Of a DNA stretch of 64,000 nucleotides, positions 59,371-64,000 are shown in pieces. The translations under genes and the position numbers were made by a program. The notes under the pieces were generated by a model. It did no database searches, was not told the origin of the DNA, and saw nothing but the letters and a program-made list of their open reading frames with translations. Source of the DNA: Glutamicibacter ardleyensis. GTDB lineage: Bacteria > Actinomycetota > Actinomycetes > Actinomycetales > Micrococcaceae. Position 1 is the first letter of the stretch, and each line of letters opens with the position of its first letter. The stretch covers positions 806,001 through 870,000 of the forward strand of contig NZ_BMKX01000001.1 of NCBI RefSeq assembly GCF_014644555.1, read 5' to 3'.

Positions 59371-60651
59371 TTATTCTCCGAAGAACTCGCGGGATACCTT
59401 GGAGAGGTACCAAGGATCATCCACACCGCACATCTCGCGAGCCGAGTGCATCGATAACAACGCGACGCCGACATCCAACGTACGGATACCCAAACGGGTA
59501 GCGGTCAGCGGGCCGATGGTTGAACCACAAGGAACCTGGTTGTTCGAAACAAATTCTTGGTATGGAACCCCTGCGTTCTCGCACCAGTTCGCAAAAGCTG
59601 CAGCACCTACCGCGTCGGTTGCGTATCGTTGGTTCGCGTTGATCTTCAGCAACGGTCCGCCGTTGAGCTGTGGGCGGTTAGCCGGATCGTGACGTTCCGG
59701 ATAGTTCGGGTGTACCGCGTGTCCAGCATCAGCCGAGAGGCATACGGAGGCGGCCATCGCACGAGCGTTGTCCTCCGTACTAGCACCGAAGGATGCCTGG
59801 ATTCGTCCCAAGATCTCTTCCAAGAATGGTCCACTAGCACCGGAGCGTGAAGCCGAACCGATTTCTTCGTGGTCAAAGGCCGCGAGCATCGCGATGCGCT
59901 GCCCCGATGGGGTGCGCGAATGATTAGTCAGGGCAATTAGCCCTGCGTGCACGCTGGTGAGGTTATCCAGCCGCGAGCTGGCAAAGAAGTCCTTGCCATG
60001 GCCGAAGACCTCTCCGCGTTGGGCCGGGGCAGTCAGCACGTCGTAGCCTGCGACCTGCGTCGGATCAACACCAGCGGAGGCCGCCAAAATACCCAAAATG
60101 TCGGCATCAGCCAGATCACCGGCTCCGAAGATTGGGTTGGTGTGAGTCTGCTTGTCGAGGGTCAGGCCGTCGTTAACCTGACGATCAAGGTGAATAGCCA
60201 GTTGTGGAATACGCAGCAGCGGTTCGGTCTGAGCCAGGTGAACCGATCCGTCACGCAAGACCAGACGGCCTGCGAGCACTAGTTCTCGGTCTAACCAGGA
60301 GTTGAGCAGCGGTCCGCCGTATACCTCGACGCCTGCCTGCCACCAACCGTTAGATCCGGTTGTCGGCTTTGGCTTAAGTTTAAAGCCAGGTGAGTCGGTA
60401 TGGGCTCCAAGAATGTGAAACCCACTGGTTGCTGTCGCGCCTTCGGGTTGCACCCAAGCGATGATCGCACCATCTCGCACAACATAGTAAGAGCCTGAGC
60501 TCAAATTCCATGCTGCGCTTTCATCCAAGGCGGTGAATCCCTCGGCGTCCAAGCGTTTGGCGGCGCTCGCCACCGCGTGGAAGCTGGAAGGGGAGGTCGC
60601 TACGTACTCGGCCAGGTCTGCAATGTGTGCCATTGCTGCGGCTTGTGCCAT
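59371..60651 (-). CDS. apeB: M18 family aminopeptidase
   Basis: 426-residue cytoplasmic di-zinc aminopeptidase. Metal and catalytic residues: GAHTDSPG (about 83-90; His, Asp), FFASSRLDNLTS (bridging Asp), FDHEEIGS (Glu-Glu), and LSMHSAREMCG near the end (His). It trims N-terminal residues, mostly acidic or neutral, from peptides. The start ATG has no strong ribosome site; an ATG 18 nt on is similar. Divergent from the LapA-like gene. Confidence 0.95.
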   Translation of the reverse strand: MAQAAAMAHIADLAEYVATSPSSFHAVASAAKRLDAEGFTALDESAAWNLSSGSYYVVRDGAIIAWVQPEGATATSGFHILGAHTDSPGFKLKPKPTTGSNGWWQAGVEVYGGPLLNSWLDRELVLAGRLVLRDGSVHLAQTEPLLRIPQLAIHLDRQVNDGLTLDKQTHTNPIFGAGDLADADILGILAASAGVDPTQVAGYDVLTAPAQRGEVFGHGKDFFASSRLDNLTSVHAGLIALTNHSRTPSGQRIAMLAAFDHEEIGSASRSGASGPFLEEILGRIQASFGASTEDNARAMAASVCLSADAGHAVHPNYPERHDPANRPQLNGGPLLKINANQRYATDAVGAAAFANWCENAGVPYQEFVSNNQVPCGSTIGPLTATRLGIRTLDVGVALLSMHSAREMCGVDDPWYLSKVSREFFGE

Positions 60652-60865
60652 AACTGGGTGCTCACTTCTTTCATCAGGTTGCTGTGTCGGCCTGAACTGC
60701 CGAGCTTTTCCCAGCTTAGTATTTTTCGGCCTTTAAGGGGTGCAATCGTCTCCGCTTTGAACTTAAAATGTCTCATCAACGAAGCTTCTGAGTGTCGAGC
60801 TTGACGTAGTAGGACATTTACAAGCATGCTGACAGAAAGTAGCCAACTAGGAAACGAGTGAAATC

Positions 60866-61279
60866 ATGGCATCGACTCCTCACACACCAGACGAACTCCC
60901 GGTTGGACACGAAGCAACGTCAGATCCAGACGGTGCTACCAGCGTCAAGCCAGTTACCGCACCGCTTGAGAAGCCAACTAAGTCCCAGACCCCGCCGCCC
61001 GAACCAGAGTCCAAGTTACCAGCGACCAAACTAGGTCGGATCTGGACTGCGTCCGTTCTGGGACTTATTGTTCTGGTGCTGCTGATCATTTTTATTGCGC
61101 AGAACCAGGACCAGGTGACGCTGCGCTACTTTACCTATGAAGGTCAGGTAAATCTTGGTCTGGCCCTGTTTATCGCAGCGGTTGCCGGCGGCCTGTTGAT
61201 CGCGGCAGTCGGTGCCGCCCGCGTGATTCAGTTACGCGCCACTGCACGAAAAGACCGCAAGGCACAGAAGCGTCGTTAA
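60866..61279 (+). CDS. LapA-domain membrane protein
   Basis: 137 residues: a Pro/Glu-rich disordered N-terminal half (about 1-55), then two membrane segments (about 60-80, 95-115) with the LapA/DUF1049 pattern (IFIAQNQDQVTLRYFTYEGQVNLGLALFIA, in part) and a basic tail. The family scaffolds cell-envelope lipid assembly in proteobacteria; in actinobacteria, which lack LPS, the role is unknown. Ends at a terminator. Confidence 0.88.
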   Translation: MASTPHTPDELPVGHEATSDPDGATSVKPVTAPLEKPTKSQTPPPEPESKLPATKLGRIWTASVLGLIVLVLLIIFIAQNQDQVTLRYFTYEGQVNLGLALFIAAVAGGLLIAAVGAARVIQLRATARKDRKAQKRR

Positions 61280-61285
61280 AGTATG

Positions 61286-61327
61286 AACGCTGCTGCCCGG
61301 ACCCGATGAAGGCCGGTCAGCAGCGTT
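61286..61327. terminator. Terminator between convergent genes
   Basis: AACGCTGCTG pairs with CAGCAGCGTT (10 bp), and inner GG/CC pairs extend it; TCTTGTTT follows. It lies between the LapA-like gene and the response regulator. Confidence 0.82.
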
Positions 61328-61340
61328 TCTTGTTTAAAGT

Positions 61341-62042
61341 CTAGAAGTCCAGGCCCTGCGATGGGATGACCAGCCCGGTTTCGTAGGCATAAACCACTGC
61401 CTGCACTCGATCACGTAAGTGCAGCTTTGTCAGAATCCGGCGAACATGGGTTTTAACAGTTGCCTCGGAGAGGAAAAATCGGTGCGCAATTTCGGCATTT
61501 GATAGTCCTTCGGACAAGGCCCGCAGAACTTCCTGTTCGCGCGGAGTCAGGTCATCAAGCAGTGGATCGCGTTCCGGGGGGTCGGCAGTCTTTGCGGGAT
61601 GTCCCTTGGCACCGTGGCGCACATAGGTTTCCAACAGTCGGGCTGTCACGCGCGGTGCTACCACCGCGTCACCCGAGGCTACTAGGCGCACCGCGGAGAC
61701 AAGTTCTTCGGGTGCAACATCTTTGAGTAGGAAGGCACTGGCACCTGCCTGCAATCCAGAAAAGGCGTACTCGTCTAGGTCAAAGGTCGTCAGGATGATG
61801 ATCTTCGTATCCGGGTACTGTTTAGCGATCCGTTCGGTCGCCTCCAGCCCATCCATTTTTGGCATGCGCACGTCCATGAGCACGACGTCTGGAGCCAAGG
61901 CCGCGGTCTGCGTGAGTGCTTCTAACCCATCGGCGGCCTCACCCACGATGTGCATATCGTTTTCGCCCTCAAGAATTAGTCGGAAGCCCATGCGTAGCAG
62001 TGGCTGGTCATCAACCAGCAACACCTTGATAATTTCTTCCAT
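61341..62042 (-). CDS. NarL-type response regulator
   Basis: 233 residues. The receiver domain (about 4-125) has DD acidic pair at 11-12, Asp57 as phosphorylation site, Thr85/86 and Lys107; a linker leads to a LuxR HTH (LTPREQEVLRALSEGLSNAEIAHRFFLSEATVKTHVRRIL in part, about 170-225). It pairs with the histidine kinase gene that ends 3 nt upstream. Probably regulates the ABC transporter encoded just upstream. Confidence 0.95.
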   Translation of the reverse strand: MEEIIKVLLVDDQPLLRMGFRLILEGENDMHIVGEAADGLEALTQTAALAPDVVLMDVRMPKMDGLEATERIAKQYPDTKIIILTTFDLDEYAFSGLQAGASAFLLKDVAPEELVSAVRLVASGDAVVAPRVTARLLETYVRHGAKGHPAKTADPPERDPLLDDLTPREQEVLRALSEGLSNAEIAHRFFLSEATVKTHVRRILTKLHLRDRVQAVVYAYETGLVIPSQGLDF

Positions 62043-62045
62043 GAG

Positions 62046-63335
62046 CTACTCCTTGATGGCTAAATGTTCGTTGGAATGTTCTGGCATTTGCAGGGTAGCT
62101 TTCACGATCCAGCCACCTTGGGCCACTGGGCCGGCGTTCACCGTTCCGCCAAAGAGGGCAACCCGTTCACGCATGCCACGTAGTCCTTGGCCGGTGCCCA
62201 CGCTCGGTACCCTGGTTGCGTCACCGTCATCGATAATTTCGATTCGCACCTGGCTGGAACAACGTTCCATACGCACCTGCACATCGCTGACATTGTGAGC
62301 GTAGCGCAATGAATTAGTCAGAGATTCTTGGATGATGCGGAAGACCGTCAACTGAAAAGTTGTATCTTCTGGAAGCGGCTCACCGGTATACGTAAAGGTC
62401 AGTGGCAAACCTGCCACACGGAATCCCTCGAGCATCTGATCCAAGCTACCGCCGGTAGGTTTCAGTTCAAGTTCTTCGGTTTCGCTTTGCCGTAGTACCC
62501 CGAGCATACGTCGCATATCAGACAGGGCCGCACGTCCGGTCCCCGATAGTTCCTTGAGTACCTGTTCGGAACGTTCTTGGTCGCGTCGTCCCACCACACG
62601 GGCACCCTCAGACAAAGCGATCATCACCGACAGTGAGTGAGCCACCACGTCATGCATTTCGCGGGCAATACGGTTTCGTTCTTGGACCTGGGCGAGCCGT
62701 GAAACTTGGGAGGCCCAGTGATTCAATTCGGCCTCATGGATGCGAGCGTTACGAATATTTGTGCCGATGGCCGCAGCAGCAGCATAAATACCGATCAGGA
62801 AGCCACCGGTAATACCGATGAGGATCCCGGAGGCCGCCGCGTCATCAATATTCTCCGCGTCCGATTCCACCGTCAGATCGGTCAGGTCCGGGTAGCCCAT
62901 CAGCACCATCATTAACAGTTGGAAACAACCTGCAAGCAAGGCAATGGGAATCGCCCGCCGTCCAGAATAACTGGTGCCCACCGAATACAGGACGATGGCC
63001 ATTCCCACGCCACCCATACCGCCGCTTTGGCCGGCAAGTAATATGCCAACAAACTCAAGGACGAAGATGACGCATAACACCGTCAGTGGAGCCTTGCGCC
63101 GCCACAACAGTGCCAGACCAATAGCTACGGTCAGTAACAAATACAAGGCCGGTGGCACATTAGGCAGGTAGGCCATCATGACGGTGTTGGGCAACGCCAG
63201 GAAAAAGTAAATGACTACGGTCCCCACAACGACCACACGCGGATGGGTACGCAGGTATCTACGTACCCGACCCATCCGCTTGGCCGCCAGCTCGTCGAAG
63301 GAGACTACCGGCTCCTGCAGCGATGTTTGGCTCAT
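62046..63335 (-). CDS. DesK-type sensor histidine kinase
   Basis: 429 residues. Five or six membrane segments in the first ~190 residues, with no large outer domain, then the HisKA_3 region VQERNRIAREMHDVVAHS (phospho-acceptor His228) and an ATPase domain with RIIQESLTNSLRYAH (N-box) and VGTGQGLRGMRERVALFGG (G-box). This arrangement senses envelope stress or membrane-active compounds. Followed by the response regulator; preceded by an ABC permease, the common drug-response cassette of actinobacteria. Confidence 0.94.
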   Translation of the reverse strand: MSQTSLQEPVVSFDELAAKRMGRVRRYLRTHPRVVVVGTVVIYFFLALPNTVMMAYLPNVPPALYLLLTVAIGLALLWRRKAPLTVLCVIFVLEFVGILLAGQSGGMGGVGMAIVLYSVGTSYSGRRAIPIALLAGCFQLLMMVLMGYPDLTDLTVESDAENIDDAAASGILIGITGGFLIGIYAAAAAIGTNIRNARIHEAELNHWASQVSRLAQVQERNRIAREMHDVVAHSLSVMIALSEGARVVGRRDQERSEQVLKELSGTGRAALSDMRRMLGVLRQSETEELELKPTGGSLDQMLEGFRVAGLPLTFTYTGEPLPEDTTFQLTVFRIIQESLTNSLRYAHNVSDVQVRMERCSSQVRIEIIDDGDATRVPSVGTGQGLRGMRERVALFGGTVNAGPVAQGGWIVKATLQMPEHSNEHLAIKE

Positions 63336-63371
63336 ATCATCCAGTCTAGTTTGATCCGGTGTTTCAATTTT

Positions 63372-64000
63372 TTAGATGTCGCGGGCCTTAAGCAACCAGG
63401 CACCTAAGATCAGCGGGATCAGCGTCCAACCGGCTACGCCAACTAGCTGTTGCCACAGTTCAAGATCGCTTGGATAGGACTGCGGCAAAGCCAGTGACAT
63501 GCCCAGCTGGTCCGGGAGGAACTGGACAACATTTTGCACCCAGTCTGCCAGCATAGTCAGCAGTCCGGTGACGATTGGAAGTACGAAGAACAGGGCCACC
63601 AAAGAGGTGATGCCGCCTGCGGAGTTACGCAGGATTGCTCCCAGCGCCAAACCAATCAGGGCTGCCATGACTACCGCGAGCGCACCGTACCAAAGCACGT
63701 TTTGGAAGTGACTTGCGAAGAAGTCCAACTTCATGTTGTAGTTCTTTGCTAGCGGCAAGCAGACCAGATAGGTCAGCACACTACTAATCAGTTGGACGAG
63801 CGCACTGAGGATGGTGATGAGTAATGCTTTGGCTCCCAGCACACGCAGTCGTTGTGGGCTTGCCAGGAAGGTACTGACAGCCGAGCCGGTGGTGAATTCG
63901 CCGCTCATCAGCAGCACACCGAGAACACCGAGGATTAGCTGCGAGAAGGCTAGGCCTGAGCCCAGCAGTTCCGCAGTAAATTCGGGGCTCGTCATATCCG
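63372..64000 (-). CDS. ABC-2 type permease subunit (truncated by window edge)
   Basis: About 207 residues of the C-terminal part of an ABC exporter permease with six hydrophobic segments: LGVLGVLLMSGEFTTGSAVSTFLASP (in part), VLGAKALLI and LRNSAGGITSLVALFFVLP. The frame stays open to the window edge; the internal ATG at 63995 is unlikely to be the true start since such subunits have 250-290 residues. Stands upstream of the kinase-regulator pair on the same strand, and the ATPase partner should be just outside. Confidence 0.85.
   Translation of the reverse strand, partial: DMTSPEFTAELLGSGLAFSQLILGVLGVLLMSGEFTTGSAVSTFLASPQRLRVLGAKALLITILSALVQLISSVLTYLVCLPLAKNYNMKLDFFASHFQNVLWYGALAVVMAALIGLALGAILRNSAGGITSLVALFFVLPIVTGLLTMLADWVQNVVQFLPDQLGMSLALPQSYPSDLELWQQLVGVAGWTLIPLILGAWLLKARDI

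Noticed and set aside
1-64000. CRISPR array, prophage or insertion sequence
   Set aside because: No regularly spaced repeats, integrases, phage structural genes or transposases were seen in the window.

Overview
The window reads as a chromosomal segment of a high-GC Gram-positive actinobacterium, most likely Micrococcaceae (Arthrobacter/Glutamicibacter type). Grounds: mycothiol-dependent maleylpyruvate-isomerase-like protein, LacI/IclR/TetR-rich regulation, a gal/ara cluster with a ChvE-type transporter, an SSB with a long Gly/Gln-rich tail ending DEPPF, actinobacterial gene content throughout, and many GTG/TTG starts behind strong AGGAGG sites. The genus is an inference from gene content; no marker was searched. 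No rRNA, tRNA, CRISPR array, insertion sequence or prophage was found. Gene density is high and almost every gene looks intact.

Layout. 1-5.7 kb: end of a small HTH gene, formate-THF ligase (fhs), two neighbouring pRiA4b-ORF3-like proteins, and an MDMPI-like protein. 5.7-10.7 kb: an operon of malate synthase (aceB), a DUF6986 aldolase-like gene and ureidoglycine aminohydrolase (allE), headed by a possible 61-codon leader ORF and divergent from an IclR regulator. 10.9-13.6 kb: aldo/keto reductase, TetR, nitrilase-like amidohydrolase. 13.6-27.9 kb: sugar region, all on the minus strand: ChvE-type binding protein, ATPase and permease, then aldose epimerase, galT, galK, galE; next araB-araD-araA and a LacI regulator. 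An identical 14-bp palindrome sits in front of both transcription units. 28-31.9 kb: uric acid degradation (uraD, uraH, uricase, NCS2 permease), divergent from a 60-codon ORF; operator-like sites resemble those at the aceB/iclR locus.

32-43.2 kb: mixed accessory genes: TetR plus an internally duplicated YhgE/Pip-like membrane protein, an AEC transporter, SDR, SnoaL-like, AHSA1-like, OhrR/MarR, TehA/SLAC1 transporter, pirin, GNAT, a mini helix-hairpin-helix protein and an MFS exporter. 43.2-45.3 kb: dnaB and, upstream of it, a striking cluster of about twelve DnaA-box-like 9-mers in roughly 410 bp. 45.3-53.9 kb: flavin reductase, PQQ-dependent sugar dehydrogenase lipoprotein, acyl-CoA ligase, RibD-like reductase, a lipoprotein, a CoA transferase, an XRE regulator and a PadR/HAAS pair. 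53.9-55.6 kb: rpsF-ssb-rpsR-rplI. 55.8-64 kb: an OafA-like acyltransferase, a membrane-anchored XRE protein, a LURP-one-like protein, M18 aminopeptidase, LapA-like protein, a NarL/DesK two-component system and a truncated ABC-2 permease.

How the parts work together: uricase, UraH and UraD take urate to allantoin; AllE acts further down the ureide route, and malate synthase can use the glyoxylate that route releases. The shared operator-like motif suggests one IclR-family regulator for both loci. Likewise the shared TGTTAGCGCTAACA site suggests that one LacI-family protein controls galactose and arabinose use together. rpsF-ssb-rpsR-rplI and dnaB normally lie close to the replication origin, which fits the DnaA-box cluster.
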